NCBI RefSeq assembly: GCF_003288805.1
Contig: NZ_NHYK01000009.1
Span: forward strand, 1-61,807
Length of the DNA: 61,807 bases
Direction: 5' to 3'
Source of the DNA: Helicobacter sp. 10-6591
GTDB taxonomy: Bacteria; Campylobacterota; Campylobacteria; Campylobacterales; Helicobacteraceae
Shown: piece after piece, positions 45,970 to 54,333 of the stretch
Position numbering within the stretch: position 1 is the stretch's first letter
How the letters are laid out: each line of letters opens with the position of its first letter
Notes under the pieces: generated by a model
What the model saw: only the letters and a program-made list of their open reading frames with translations
Told to the model about the DNA's origin: nothing
Databases searched by the model: none
Program-made: the position numbers and the translations under genes

Positions 45970-47745
45970 TTAAGATTGGGATTTGCTTAATTGATTAGAT
46001 TTTGAATCTAAGACTTTGGATTTTTGTAAATGAGAAACTTTGATAGTTTTTGCGGGTTGCTTTTCAATCTTTGGCTCTACTGTTTTAGTGATTACATTTT
46101 GGGCTACAATCTCTTGTTTTAGCTCTTTAATATCAACTTTATTTTTTCTTAAGATTTTTTCAAGAGCAAGCAATTCTTTCTCTAAGAAAAGAGATTTTTT
46201 CTTAGCTCTCATTGAATCCGCATAAGAATCTAAACTAAAGCCTACTTCTTGCTTCTCTTTTGCTTCTTGTTCTGCAGATTCTCTAAGAATCCTAAATACA
46301 AATTTCAATCGCTCTATACTCATTTGCAATAGCTTTTGAGCTTGGGCTTCAAGCTCATTTTGCAAAGTTTTGCTTTTTTCATGCAGGTTAGGATTTTCTA
46401 CAAACGAGATGTTTTGCAAAATACTCTTATAGTAATGCAATTGCGAAAGCCTTTTTGAAAGTTTAAAGCCATTAGTTTTATGTGTAATATCTTGCTCTAA
46501 AAGCACACTATCACTAATGCTATCAATATTGCTTTTAAACATAGATTCTGCATGTGCAATATCCTTTCTAAACTTTTCAAGTTTTTTGCTTAAATCAAGG
46601 GGAATATATTGCTCAAATCCACTAAATGATTTCACTAAAGCTTTTTTCTTATTGTGAATATTAAAATTTTTACAAAATGAGCTAAAGTTACTCTCCCAAT
46701 CTAAGAAATGCGCCACATGAGAATCTAGGCGTGAAATTTTTACCTGAAGCTTTTTAATCTTTGTTTCCAGCTCTTTTATTTGGCCTCTTAAGCTCTTTGC
46801 CTTTTCAAGCAAGTTTATAAGCTTTTTATCATTTTCTTGTGATTGTGTGATTTTTCTCTCAACATTTGCAAGATAGATTGACTTATTGCGTAAATCTTTT
46901 TGAAGATTTTGACTTTGCAGAAAGCATATTTTTCGCTTAGATGAAACACTAAGTATAGCACTCTTATATTCTTTTAAAAATGCTAAGTCATCTATAAGCG
47001 TATCCTCTTGTGTAAAAGAACTTAGTTTTTCAAGCTTAGAATCTCTATGTGATTGTCTAAAAGCCTTATCGAATCTCACTTCATTGGTATAATCAAGCTT
47101 GCCACATGAAAAGGCTAAAAGATTGTATTTGAAATCCTCGCGCATGCTTTCAAAAAAGTTTGCTACCTCTTGCTTACTGTTAAAATGCAAATTCTTGCGC
47201 GTAAAGATATTTTTCTTATTGATAAACACATGGATATGAGGCTTGTTTTGATGAGAATGTGGCACCATAAGCCATTTGTATTCTGCAAGATTAGATTCCA
47301 AAGTTTGGCGTGTAGAAATCTTAAGAATATCCATTAAGTTTGAGGAGTGTGTTTCATTCAGAGAAAAGACCAAATGCAAAGCCACTTTTGCATTTGCTTT
47401 GTCTGAAAAATCTTCATTCCAATTCTCAAGCGTCTGCTCGACATTAACCTCCTCGCCAAGATAATTAATCCCAAGAGATTCATCAGCTTTGCTTAGAGCA
47501 TAATTGAGCGCATTAACACAATGAGTTTTATTCATATTGGCAATGTTTTTTATCATCACGGCTTTGGGTTGAGATTGTGAGTGAAACAAAGGCTTAGATT
47601 CTGCAATGTTTCTAAAAATTGTAAAGCGCACTTTTTTCACATAAACTTCAGGAGTCTTTCGCACTTTTTTGAAGCTTACATACTCAAAAAGCTTGACTTC
47701 TTTTTGCAAGAGTTCAAGCGGTAAATCTAATATAACATCTCGCAT
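45970..47745 (-). CDS. MOBP-type relaxase (VirD2-like)
   Basis: A 591-aa protein. The N-terminal 230 residues form the relaxase domain. KAVMIKNIANMNKTHCVNAL corresponds to the MobA/VirD2 strand-helix start. ALHLVFSLNETH is followed by the metal-binding HSHQNKPHIHVFINKKN (His163, His165, His170, His172). The catalytic Tyr is probably in the N-terminal part, but I cannot point to it safely. The C-terminal 350 residues are coiled coil and charged. AAGGGA lies four bases before ATG 47745, and TATAAT at 47806-47811 (minus) is a likely -10. The oriT candidate is 160 bp upstream. Confidence 0.8.
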   Translation of the reverse strand: MRDVILDLPLELLQKEVKLFEYVSFKKVRKTPEVYVKKVRFTIFRNIAESKPLFHSQSQPKAVMIKNIANMNKTHCVNALNYALSKADESLGINYLGEEVNVEQTLENWNEDFSDKANAKVALHLVFSLNETHSSNLMDILKISTRQTLESNLAEYKWLMVPHSHQNKPHIHVFINKKNIFTRKNLHFNSKQEVANFFESMREDFKYNLLAFSCGKLDYTNEVRFDKAFRQSHRDSKLEKLSSFTQEDTLIDDLAFLKEYKSAILSVSSKRKICFLQSQNLQKDLRNKSIYLANVERKITQSQENDKKLINLLEKAKSLRGQIKELETKIKKLQVKISRLDSHVAHFLDWESNFSSFCKNFNIHNKKKALVKSFSGFEQYIPLDLSKKLEKFRKDIAHAESMFKSNIDSISDSVLLEQDITHKTNGFKLSKRLSQLHYYKSILQNISFVENPNLHEKSKTLQNELEAQAQKLLQMSIERLKFVFRILRESAEQEAKEKQEVGFSLDSYADSMRAKKKSLFLEKELLALEKILRKNKVDIKELKQEIVAQNVITKTVEPKIEKQPAKTIKVSHLQKSKVLDSKSNQLSKSQS

Positions 47746-47805
47746 ACTTTCCCTTATAAATTTTTACAAGGAAATGATTGCTTGTTACCTTTTAACAACA
47801 AAGCG

Positions 47806-47811
47806 ATTATA
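47806..47811 (-). promoter_or_regulatory. -10 element of the relaxase promoter
   Basis: TATAAT on the minus strand, about 60 bp before the relaxase ATG and about 90 bp beyond the nic candidate. No good -35 is visible, as is common in Helicobacter. Confidence 0.5.
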
Positions 47812-47902
47812 CTAAAAATTTTTAGGGCAAAAATCACTCACTTTTTACAAAACTCCCTAAAAACCTTAGAAATAGCTTAAAAAATAGCCTTTTAAATTTT
47901 TT

Positions 47903-47932
47903 GCAGGATAACCCTCGATATGTGTATCGAGG
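47903..47932 (-). other. oriT: origin of transfer (oriT) candidate with IncP/Ti-like nic sequence
   Basis: A perfect 8-bp inverted repeat, CCTCGATA (47913-47920) and TATCGAGG (47925-47932), has a TGTG centre. On the minus strand it is followed two bases later by TATCCTGC (47910-47903). The MOBP/IncP nic consensus is YATCCTG cut before Y. The cut would lie between 47904 and 47903 on the minus strand. Position upstream of the relaxase gene and the order hairpin then nic both fit known oriT sites of RK2 type. Confidence 0.72.
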
Positions 47933-48087
47933 TATCTTTAATGCCCTTATGCAGGGGGATTCAGTCAATCATAAAAAAATTTATGATTTTAGGGCGTTTC
48001 AGACACTCAAATTTAGCAAAAAAGAGCGATTTTAGAGCCAAAATTGAGATGGAGAGTAAAGAGCAAATTTTAAAGCTAAAGAATAAA

Positions 48088-48285
48088 AACTTAAAGACAA
48101 AATCATCAACTTGAAAGCAAAAAACTATTAAACTTTAGGGCATAACAAAGAGAGCTTAAAAACAAAATTTTTAAACTTAGAAGCCACAAAAAAATTTAAA
48201 CTTACAAGACAGAATAAAAGCTAGACTTAAAAACCAAAGAAAGATAACTTAAGAACCAAAAGAGAAATAACTTAAGAGCAAAAAA
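48088..48285 (+). repeat. iteron-like degenerate repeats near the right end
   Basis: About eight copies of a motif like RACTTARARRCMAA begin near 48088, 48108, 48153, 48174, 48199, 48223, 48246 and 48269, mostly 20-25 bp apart. The spacing is not a multiple of three and all frames hold stops, so this is not a gene. It lies between oriT and the right end. The whole stretch 47746-48489 has no credible coding region. Confidence 0.5.
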
Positions 48286-48489
48286 TTTTAAAACCTGCAA
48301 GCAGAATACAAAGGCTTAAAATTCAGGAATTTTGCAAAGAGATTACCACAAAATATAAAACCTCGTGGAAAATGATAAAAGATTAAAAAGCGAGGATAAA
48401 AACACAATATTTTTTTAAGGGAAAAGAGTGAAATTAATTTTGTTTTAAGGTTTAAGAGTTATAAATTCAAGCTTCAAATTCAAAAGTTA

Positions 48490-48522
48490 CTACTTGAACT
48501 TAGACTCTGCTTAAGAATTGAA
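48490..48522 (-). repeat. right terminal inverted repeat of the element
   Basis: On minus: TTCAATT, 13 bases, TAAGTTCAAGTAG, matching the left end with two changes in the last block. Confidence 0.65.
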
Positions 48523-48534
48523 TTTTAGAAAAAA
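48522..48534. repeat. right attachment-site repeat (attR core)
   Basis: ATTTTAGAAAAAA, identical to 9445-9457. It lies at the point where the glycosyltransferase frame is interrupted; one further A follows here. Confidence 0.85.
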
Positions 48535-49574
48535 ATACCCAAAAGGCACTAAGTATAGTCGCTACAAAAAGATAGATAAGTGGATAGAGCTCCATAAAAT
48601 ATCTTGGTGTCATTGTTTGAGAAATACCAAAAAACACCCCAACTACAATAAATAGCTCCAATCCCACAATATAAAGCAAGGGTTTATATTCTTTACAAAG
48701 ATCTATAGGTTTGTATTTTATAAAACATACAAGCAAGCTTATAGTGACAAGAACCCAGCCAAACTTTCCAAACGCAGAGAGGATAATACTAAACAACAAA
48801 GACCATATACTTTGCTCATACACCCAAGCACCGTCCATACGATACAAGAATCCCCCAACAATATGGTGAAAAGTAATCCATGCTATGCCAATAGAGCCAA
48901 TACATAAGAAAGCGACAAACAAGCCTAGTGTATGTGTTTTAGTGCGTAAGCTTTCTATAAGCAAGATTACTCCAGCGGCAAAAACAAAGACATACGCGTA
49001 ATAATGTGTCAGAACCATAGCACTCCCACATACGAAGATTCCAGCAAAATACCTATTTGGATGTTTGAGAGAGAGCTTTTTATGCAGAGATTCTAAAACC
49101 AAATACAAAAGTACGCAAAAGATACTCGCAAGAGAGAGTATCATCGCGTAGTTGCGACATTCCTGCGCGTAGTAAATAGTATTTGGCGCAAGAACAAAAA
49201 GAGGTGTATAACTCAAAGCCAAGATTTTATAACCATGCTTATGAAGCAGTGTAAAACTTACAATAGCTCCAAACACAATCCATATTGTGCTAAAAAATCG
49301 TAAGACAAAATCTGAAGTGCCAAAGACATGAGCATATATCTTCAACAAAAGGTTGTAAAGAAAAGGATGATTATCGTTTAAAATGATCATCCAAAAACGA
49401 GCAAAATCCCATACTTTATAAGGGATATTATCTATTTGCCCCCCCCCCTATAGAAAATACACTAAATGCCTCATCCCCCCAGAGAGATTCGCGATTGATA
49501 TTAGCCAATACAATGCACAAAAGTACGGCGATACTGCCACACAAAGACCAAATTCCCCAGTTTATACGACTCAT
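48535..49574 (-). pseudogene. 5' piece of the split GT39/ArnT-like glycosyltransferase, also out of frame at G10
   Basis: From ATG 49574 the protein starts MSRINWGIWSLCGS, a membrane helix, then NRESLWGDEAFSVFSI, the acidic loop motif of PMT/ArnT-type enzymes. A run of ten G follows (49439-49448); nine would continue into QIDNIPYKVWDFARFWMIIL, DNHPFLYNLLLK and eight or more further helices to 48535. As written the frame fails at the tract. The later portion can be read from an internal ATG at 49390, with a stop at 48500 inside the element. With nine G and the element removed the gene would encode 466 residues. Such enzymes move sugars from polyprenyl carriers onto surface glycans or lipid A. 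GGAGTTTTT precedes the ATG. Confidence 0.85.
49439..49448. repeat. poly-C (G10) phase-variation tract in the split glycosyltransferase
   Basis: Ten C on plus. From ATG 49574 there are exactly 42 codons before the tract; only multiples of three G keep the frame, so ten is an off state. Confidence 0.85.
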
Positions 49575-49611
49575 AAAAACTCCTTATTTTTTAAATACAA
49601 CCCCACTTTGG

Positions 49612-50205
49612 CTAGAACTTCACCCGTGCGCTTAACGCGCGAGAGAGTGAAAGTTGATCTACAGAATCTAGCCCTATGCCCGTAGGCACACCCTGTGCAA
49701 TCTTGCTAAACCTCAGATTGGCAAAACATTCCAATTTATCCTCAACAAATAACATAATAGCTTCATTTGCCAATGTTGGTGAAAGCGCAAAGATTACCTC
49801 TTGGATATTTTCCTCTTGTATGCGAGCTTTAAGCAGGGAAAAATCAATGTCCTTGAGCTCAGCTTTGGAATCCAACACAAAATAGCGTCCATGGAATTCA
49901 TTTATCGCCTCAATTGTAAAAACATCTTTTTGGTGTCCCACTATACAAAGCTCACCATTAGCTCTTGTGCTATCAAGACAGATTTCACAAATCTCAGATT
50001 CGCTAAGTGAGAGACATTTTTGACACAAGCGTACATTACGAGCACTTTCCTCAAGCGCAGTGGCAAGCCTGAAGCTCAAAAACTTATTTTCTAAACTGAG
50101 ATTGAACGCGATTTTCTGGGCGGATTTTTTCCCAATAGCCGGAATCTGCTCCAAAGATTCTATGAGCATATAAAATGATTGTAATCCCTTTTTATAGGTC
50201 TGCAT
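49612..50205 (-). CDS. recR: recombination protein RecR
   Basis: A protein of 197 residues: a helix-hairpin-helix (LEQIPAIGKKSAQKIAFNL), the Cys4 zinc finger (CQKCLSLSESEICEIC), a Toprim domain (CIVGHQKDVFTIEAI, IFALSPTLANEAIMLFVEDK) and the Walker-like end (IAQGVPTGIGLDSVDQLSLSRAL). RecR works with RecO in loading RecA at gaps. ATG 50205 is chosen over 50307 because it matches the usual N-terminus and has GGAGG eight bases before it. It is divergent from dnaJ. Confidence 0.93.
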   Translation of the reverse strand: MQTYKKGLQSFYMLIESLEQIPAIGKKSAQKIAFNLSLENKFLSFRLATALEESARNVRLCQKCLSLSESEICEICLDSTRANGELCIVGHQKDVFTIEAINEFHGRYFVLDSKAELKDIDFSLLKARIQEENIQEVIFALSPTLANEAIMLFVEDKLECFANLRFSKIAQGVPTGIGLDSVDQLSLSRALSARVKF

Positions 50206-50337
50206 ATCCCAAGCCTCCATTGAGCGAACATAATCGAATATTTGAGATTGTTTTGCTACAATTCCTGCCTTAATTTTACATAGATTCTTCTCTAAAGTTT
50301 TACCCACACTTTTTTTACATCTAAGGAGTTTTGAGCA

Positions 50338-51435
50338 ATGGAGATTGATTATTATGAAGTATTAGAAGTTACTCGTACAAGCGACAAAGAAAGCATAAAA
50401 AAATCCTATCGCAAGCTCGCATTAAAATACCATCCAGACAGAAACCCAAACAATAAAGAAGCGGAAGAACGTTTCAAACTCATAAACGAAGCCTATGAAG
50501 TCCTAAGCGATGATGACAAACGCTCTCTTTACGACAGATATGGCAAACAAGGTTTGCAAGGAAACTCCAGTGCAGGATTTGACTTTGATGATATTTTGGG
50601 TGGATTTGGCTCAATCTTTGAAGGCTTTTTTGGGCAAGGATTCTCACGAAATAAGCAAAGCAATAGCTTAGATTCTCTACAAGAGCTAACTCTTAATTTC
50701 AAAGAAGCAGTCTTTGGGTGCAACAAAAAATTTACACACAGTTATAAGGTCATATGTAATGCATGCAACGCTACAGGCGCAAAAGATGGCAAGCTAAGCG
50801 CTTGTACAGAATGTGGCGGAAGTGGGAAGACCTATATAAGACAAGGTTTTATGACCTTCGCCCAGACTTGTGCCAAATGTGGTGGAAGTGGGAAGCAAAA
50901 AGTCGAGTCTTGCGCCGCATGCAAAGGCAAGGGCTATAAACTCAAAGAGGAAAGCTTTGAAGTTCCTATCCCAGAAGGCGTGGATAATGGCAATAAACTT
51001 CGCATACAAGGCAGAGGAAGTGAAGGGCTTAATGGCCAAAGAGGTGATTTATTTTTGGTGCTACAGGTGCAAGATGATGAAAACTTCGTGCGAGATGGAG
51101 AGAATGTCTATATTGAAGTGCCTGTGTTTTTTACCGCTATCTTGCTAGGACAGAGCATCACCATTCCTGGGTTGCGTCGAGAGTTAGAGCTCAAGATCCC
51201 ACCAAACACAAAAGATGGTGCACAGTTTGTCTTTGAGAATGAAGGCGTGAAGATTCTCAATTCTAAATCCTACGGGAAGTTTGTAGCCCAAATCACAATC
51301 ATCTATCCCAAAAAACTCACAAACGAACAAAAAGATCTGCTTACAAAGCTTAATGAAAGCTTTGGATTAGAAAGCACACCACATTTAAATACATTAGAGC
51401 AGTGTTTTAAAAAGATAAAATCTTGGTTTAAGTAA
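50338..51435 (+). CDS. dnaJ: chaperone DnaJ
   Basis: A 365-aa protein in the classical order. The J domain carries HPD ([18 protein letters not shown]), followed by a short Gly/Phe part. The zinc region has four CxxCxGxG-type repeats ([40 protein letters not shown]; the first is slightly changed). The C-terminal substrate-binding domains end with a dimer helix. It stimulates DnaK. AAGGAGTTTTGAGCA precedes the ATG. It overlaps the next gene by one base. Confidence 0.97.
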   Translation: MEIDYYEVLEVTRTSDKESIKKSYRKLALKYHPDRNPNNKEAEERFKLINEAYEVLSDDDKRSLYDRYGKQGLQGNSSAGFDFDDILGGFGSIFEGFFGQGFSRNKQSNSLDSLQELTLNFKEAVFGCNKKFTHSYKVICNACNATGAKDGKLSACTECGGSGKTYIRQGFMTFAQTCAKCGGSGKQKVESCAACKGKGYKLKEESFEVPIPEGVDNGNKLRIQGRGSEGLNGQRGDLFLVLQVQDDENFVRDGENVYIEVPVFFTAILLGQSITIPGLRRELELKIPPNTKDGAQFVFENEGVKILNSKSYGKFVAQITIIYPKKLTNEQKDLLTKLNESFGLESTPHLNTLEQCFKKIKSWFK

Positions 51436-51959
51436 TGCGCTTTTTGCAAGCTCTTGTGCTTTTATTTCTAGCTTCTTGTAGCGATGTGCGTAAGACTTCA
51501 TTAGTCCCAAGCGCAAAGTCAGAGAATCCCCAGCTAGAAAAACTCCTTGAGCGCAAAGTCCAATCCTCGCGTAAAGCAGAGATAATACAAGGCAAGAGTA
51601 CCGCTATCATCGCCATAGCTACTTATCTCAATGATGTGGATAATGTCCAGGCAGCGCGTGAATTATTCTTGATTGAGCTATACGAGAAAACACCTAGTCC
51701 AGACATCACAAACAAGCTAAAGTCCCAGCTAATCTCAGGTGGCAAGAGCACAGATTCATTGTTTATCACAAAGCTTACTCCAAGCCAATATACAGAGATT
51801 TTGTACCCATCAAATCCTTACAATACACTCTTTATCATAGAGTTTTTAAGAATCAGCGCAAAGCATAGAGAAACTATGAGACTAAAGCTTGATATTGAGA
51901 ATCTAGGAAGTATGGATTTTAACTTTGGCTATCCCACACTCAATTCCAAACTACAATAA
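51435..51959 (+). CDS. hypothetical lipoprotein between dnaJ and tlyA
   Basis: A 174-aa protein with a lipoprotein signal ([15 protein letters not shown], Cys15). The mature part is mixed helix with TAIIAIATYLNDVDNVQAAR and a C-terminal portion (SPSQYTEILYPSNPYNTLFI-like). It overlaps dnaJ by one base and tlyA by one base, so it is cotranslated. Similar lipoproteins sit near dnaJ/tlyA in other Campylobacterota by my recollection, but I know no function. Confidence 0.75.
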   Translation: MRFLQALVLLFLASCSDVRKTSLVPSAKSENPQLEKLLERKVQSSRKAEIIQGKSTAIIAIATYLNDVDNVQAARELFLIELYEKTPSPDITNKLKSQLISGGKSTDSLFITKLTPSQYTEILYPSNPYNTLFIIEFLRISAKHRETMRLKLDIENLGSMDFNFGYPTLNSKLQ

Positions 51960-52702
51960 TGCGATTGGATTCTGCGCTTTTTACTCTTGGACTTTTCCAA
52001 AGTCGCCAAAAGGCAAAAGAAGCTATAAGTGAGCGCAAAGTCCACTACCAAGACAAAATCCTCTCAAAGCCATCTCTTGAAGTCTTCTTACAATATGACA
52101 CACTCGTATTAGATAGCACCCCCATACATAAAGACGACCTTGTTATACAGCCACAATTTGTAAGTCGAGCTGGCTCAAAGCTTGATTGCTTCTTGCAAGA
52201 GAGAGGTTTGCATTTGCAAGGTATCAGAGCACTTGATATTGGCTCAAGCACAGGAGGTTTTACCCAAGTCTTGTTGCAAAGAGGTGTATCCCACATCGTG
52301 TGCGTAGATGTAGGAGACAAGCAGCTACATAAGACTTTGCGCAAAGATTCTAGAATCTGTTTGTTTGAAAATTGCGATATAAGAGATTTCGCTAAAACCT
52401 GTAAAGAAAGCTTTGGTCTGATTGTTTGTGATGTGAGCTTTATCTCGCTCTTTGTTATCTTGCCATCTCTCTTGTCTTTGGACTCTCCTACCTTACTTTT
52501 GCTTTTTAAGCCACAATTTGAAGCAGGCAGAGAAGCCAAACGCAATAAAAAAGGCGTCTTACAAGATCACAAACTTATACAAGACAAACTCTCTCTTTTC
52601 GTCCACTGCCTTGAGAAAACACATCTTGTGAGCATACACAAGAGCCAGATTCTAGGAAAGGAAGGAAATGTTGAGTTCTTCATCCTTGCGCACCGCAAAT
52701 GA
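51959..52702 (+). CDS. tlyA: TlyA-family rRNA 2'-O-methyltransferase
   Basis: A 247-aa protein. The N-terminal S4 RNA-binding domain is RLDSALFTLGLFQSRQKAKE. The FtsJ-type methyltransferase has the SAM site ALDIGSSTGGFTQVLLQRG and the catalytic FKPQFEA motif (LLLFKPQFEAGREA). TlyA enzymes methylate 16S and 23S rRNA; the older haemolysin label is historical. It overlaps ribF by 35 bp. Confidence 0.93.
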   Translation: MRLDSALFTLGLFQSRQKAKEAISERKVHYQDKILSKPSLEVFLQYDTLVLDSTPIHKDDLVIQPQFVSRAGSKLDCFLQERGLHLQGIRALDIGSSTGGFTQVLLQRGVSHIVCVDVGDKQLHKTLRKDSRICLFENCDIRDFAKTCKESFGLIVCDVSFISLFVILPSLLSLDSPTLLLLFKPQFEAGREAKRNKKGVLQDHKLIQDKLSLFVHCLEKTHLVSIHKSQILGKEGNVEFFILAHRK

Positions 52703-53543
52703 GATTACCTCTTTGGCAATAGGCAAATTTGATGGTATGCATCTAGCCCACCTCTCATTACTGAAAAATCTTGATTTTTTAGGCGCACTTTTATGTATCC
52801 AGACCAAAGAATCCCCATGCCTCACACCTATGAAAACCAAAGAGCTTTATACAAAATATCCAATTTTCTATCTCAAACTAGAAGAGATAAAAGACCTAAG
52901 TGGTGAGCAATTTACACAACTGCTCCAAACCTACTTTCCTTGTCTTAAAAAGCTTGTTGTAGGCTATGACTTCCGTTTTGGCAAAAATCGTAGCTTTGAA
53001 GCCAGTGATCTCCAGTTTCTCTTGTCAAACACACAGATTGTCATCTGTGATGAATTCTGCGTATCTGATATTGGGGTACATTCGAGTTTGATTAAAGAAT
53101 TTATTGCCTTAGGAAATTGCAAAATGGCAAATGCTCTCTTAGGCAGGACTTATAGCATCATAGGAAAAAGCGTGCGAGGGCAAGGCATAGGCTCTAAGCA
53201 GCTCTTTGCAACGATAAACCTCCAAACACAAGACTATTTATTACCCCAACATGGTGTGTATGCTACCTTTTGTAAGATTTTGGAATCTGAGTCTTGTGCT
53301 GCACAAGATTCTCTCCTGCAAAGTGTGAGTTTTATTGGCAATCGTCTAAGTACTGACAGAAGTTTTAGTATAGAAGTGCATATCATCGATAGAGTACTTA
53401 CTTCTAATCCGCTAAAACTAGAAGTATTTTTCTTGCAAAAAATCCGTGACAATAAGCATTTTAAAAATCTCTTGGATTTAAGAGGACAGATAGAATCTGA
53501 CATCCACACTGCCAAGAGTATCTTAAATAAAGAGCATTCTTGA
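52668..53543 (+). CDS. ribF: bifunctional riboflavin kinase/FAD synthetase
   Basis: A 291-aa protein. The N-terminal nucleotidyltransferase part shows AIGKFDGMHLAHLSLL and VVGYDFRFGKNRS. The C-terminal kinase part starts near LGRTYSIIGKSVRGQGIGSK and has FATINLQ in place of the usual PTAN-type motif. Together they make FMN and FAD. AAGGAAGGAA lies just before ATG 52668, inside the end of tlyA. Confidence 0.92.
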   Translation: MLSSSSLRTANEITSLAIGKFDGMHLAHLSLLKNLDFLGALLCIQTKESPCLTPMKTKELYTKYPIFYLKLEEIKDLSGEQFTQLLQTYFPCLKKLVVGYDFRFGKNRSFEASDLQFLLSNTQIVICDEFCVSDIGVHSSLIKEFIALGNCKMANALLGRTYSIIGKSVRGQGIGSKQLFATINLQTQDYLLPQHGVYATFCKILESESCAAQDSLLQSVSFIGNRLSTDRSFSIEVHIIDRVLTSNPLKLEVFFLQKIRDNKHFKNLLDLRGQIESDIHTAKSILNKEHS

Positions 53544-53569
53544 TATCGTTTTATTTCTAAACATAAGAA

Positions 53570-53800
53570 GTGCGGGCACATTATTTCATTGCCTCATATA
53601 TTAATCGTTGTAAAAAGGAAAAACGCCCTGCTTTGTTTGATGATATTTGCTTAGAGGTTATTCCAAAGCTTAGCAATGGCGTAACGCCTGATAACAAATA
53701 TATCAAAGATGTTTTAGAGGAAATTGCAATTTGTGATTCCAAAACGGGCGAATGGAAGCTAAAGGGCAAAAGCGGCACACAAGAAAGTTTGTTTGACTAA
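53570..53800 (+). pseudogene. 3' gene remnant, possibly of a DNA methyltransferase
   Basis: A 76-codon frame with GTG start and no ribosome site, directly after ribF. The sequence (KKEKRPALFDDICLEVIPKL, DNKYIKDVLEEIAICDSKTG, ending TQESLFD) looks like the C-terminal winged helix of certain bacterial DNA methyltransferases. That match is from memory and weak. It may equally be an unrelated fragment. No N-terminal portion is present upstream. Confidence 0.4.
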
Positions 53801-54125
53801 ACAAACATAAAGTAGGGATTGTAACCACCCCTTAGGCATACTCCATCAAAATACAAGCAGATTTAGTAGATTATCAAAGTCAGGACACAAGACTTACTTA
53901 ATAACATCAATGAGGGATTTAGCAAAGGACACTGGTTTGATTGCTTGCAAAGATAAAGAGGCGGTTAATTCAGTGTAAAAAGAGGGAAAATAGATAAAAC
54001 ATGAAAATTTTCCTAGAAGATTGGGTAGCGCATTTGTAAAAAAATCAAAAGATCTTTACAAACAAAAACGCGATAAATAAGAATGTAATCCAAAATATTC
54101 AATCGATTGTTTTTAATATTCATCT
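53801..54125. other. decayed stretch after the remnant
   Basis: No complete gene. One short open run reads QDLLNNINEGFSKGHWFDCL near 53892-53955 and looks like a protein relic, but is closed by stops. The rest is AT-rich. It probably belongs with the remnant at 53570 to a lost gene cluster. Confidence 0.35.
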
Positions 54126-54164
54126 TTCCTGATTTCTAAGATGAAAATATGAATTTTCATAATT
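54126..54164 (+). repeat. 39-bp inverted repeat, left arm
   Basis: Perfect reverse complement of 54290-54328. The arm holds an internal dyad, ATGAAAAT-ATGA-ATTTTCAT, as in sites of DNA invertases or Xer-type enzymes. Confidence 0.9.
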
Positions 54165-54289
54165 GAGTAGATTCGTGGATATTTCAAACAAAACCCTAAA
54201 ACACGAAGCGCTATTATATCTCACATTTTATCAATTTCCCTTGTTGTTTATTCTCTCATCTTCCTAGAATCCCTGTTTTTGTAGCTTTT
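54165..54289. promoter_or_regulatory. 125-bp segment between perfect inverted repeats, possible invertible promoter
   Basis: No coding frame. On minus it holds a perfect -10 hexamer TATAAT (54218-54213), pointing away from licD; on plus the same place reads TATTAT, a weaker -10. If the segment inverts, the strong hexamer would face licD. The distance and arms suit a DNA switch; no inversion is shown. Confidence 0.5.
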
Positions 54290-54328
54290 AATTATGAAAA
54301 TTCATATTTTCATCTTAGAAATCAGGAA
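54290..54328 (-). repeat. 39-bp inverted repeat, right arm
   Basis: The right arm ends five bases before the licD start codon and includes the likely ribosome site AGGAA (54324-54328). The licD leader is therefore partly made by the repeat. Confidence 0.9.
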
Positions 54329-54333
54329 TCAAT

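Larger units (their letters stand above)
9458..48534. mobile_element. integrative conjugative element, about 39 kb, TnPZ/ICEHptfs-like
   Basis: The element carries a nearly complete VirB/VirD4 type IV secretion set, relaxase, oriT-like sequence, ParA, SSB, topoisomerase and a XerT-like tyrosine recombinase. It is bounded by 13-bp direct repeats and sits inside a glycosyltransferase gene that rejoins in frame when it is removed. The ends carry imperfect inverted repeats: TTCAATT, 13 bases, TAAGTTYRAGTAG. The gene set resembles H. pylori ICEHptfs elements moved by XerT. The duplicated target here is ATTTTAGAAAAAA rather than the AAGAATG I recall for the H. pylori ones. Several internal genes are degraded, but the transfer core looks intact. 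Confidence 0.9.

Noticed and set aside
48088-48285. A coiled-coil gene with NLKTK-type repeats
   Set aside because: The repeat spacing is not a multiple of three and stops interrupt all frames.
49475-49480. A second phase-variation tract of six C in the glycosyltransferase
   Set aside because: Six bases is too short for the usual switching tracts and it encodes the conserved W-G-D region.
51959-52702. TlyA as a haemolysin toxin
   Set aside because: S4 and FtsJ domains with the catalytic motif point to rRNA methylation; the haemolysin name is historical.
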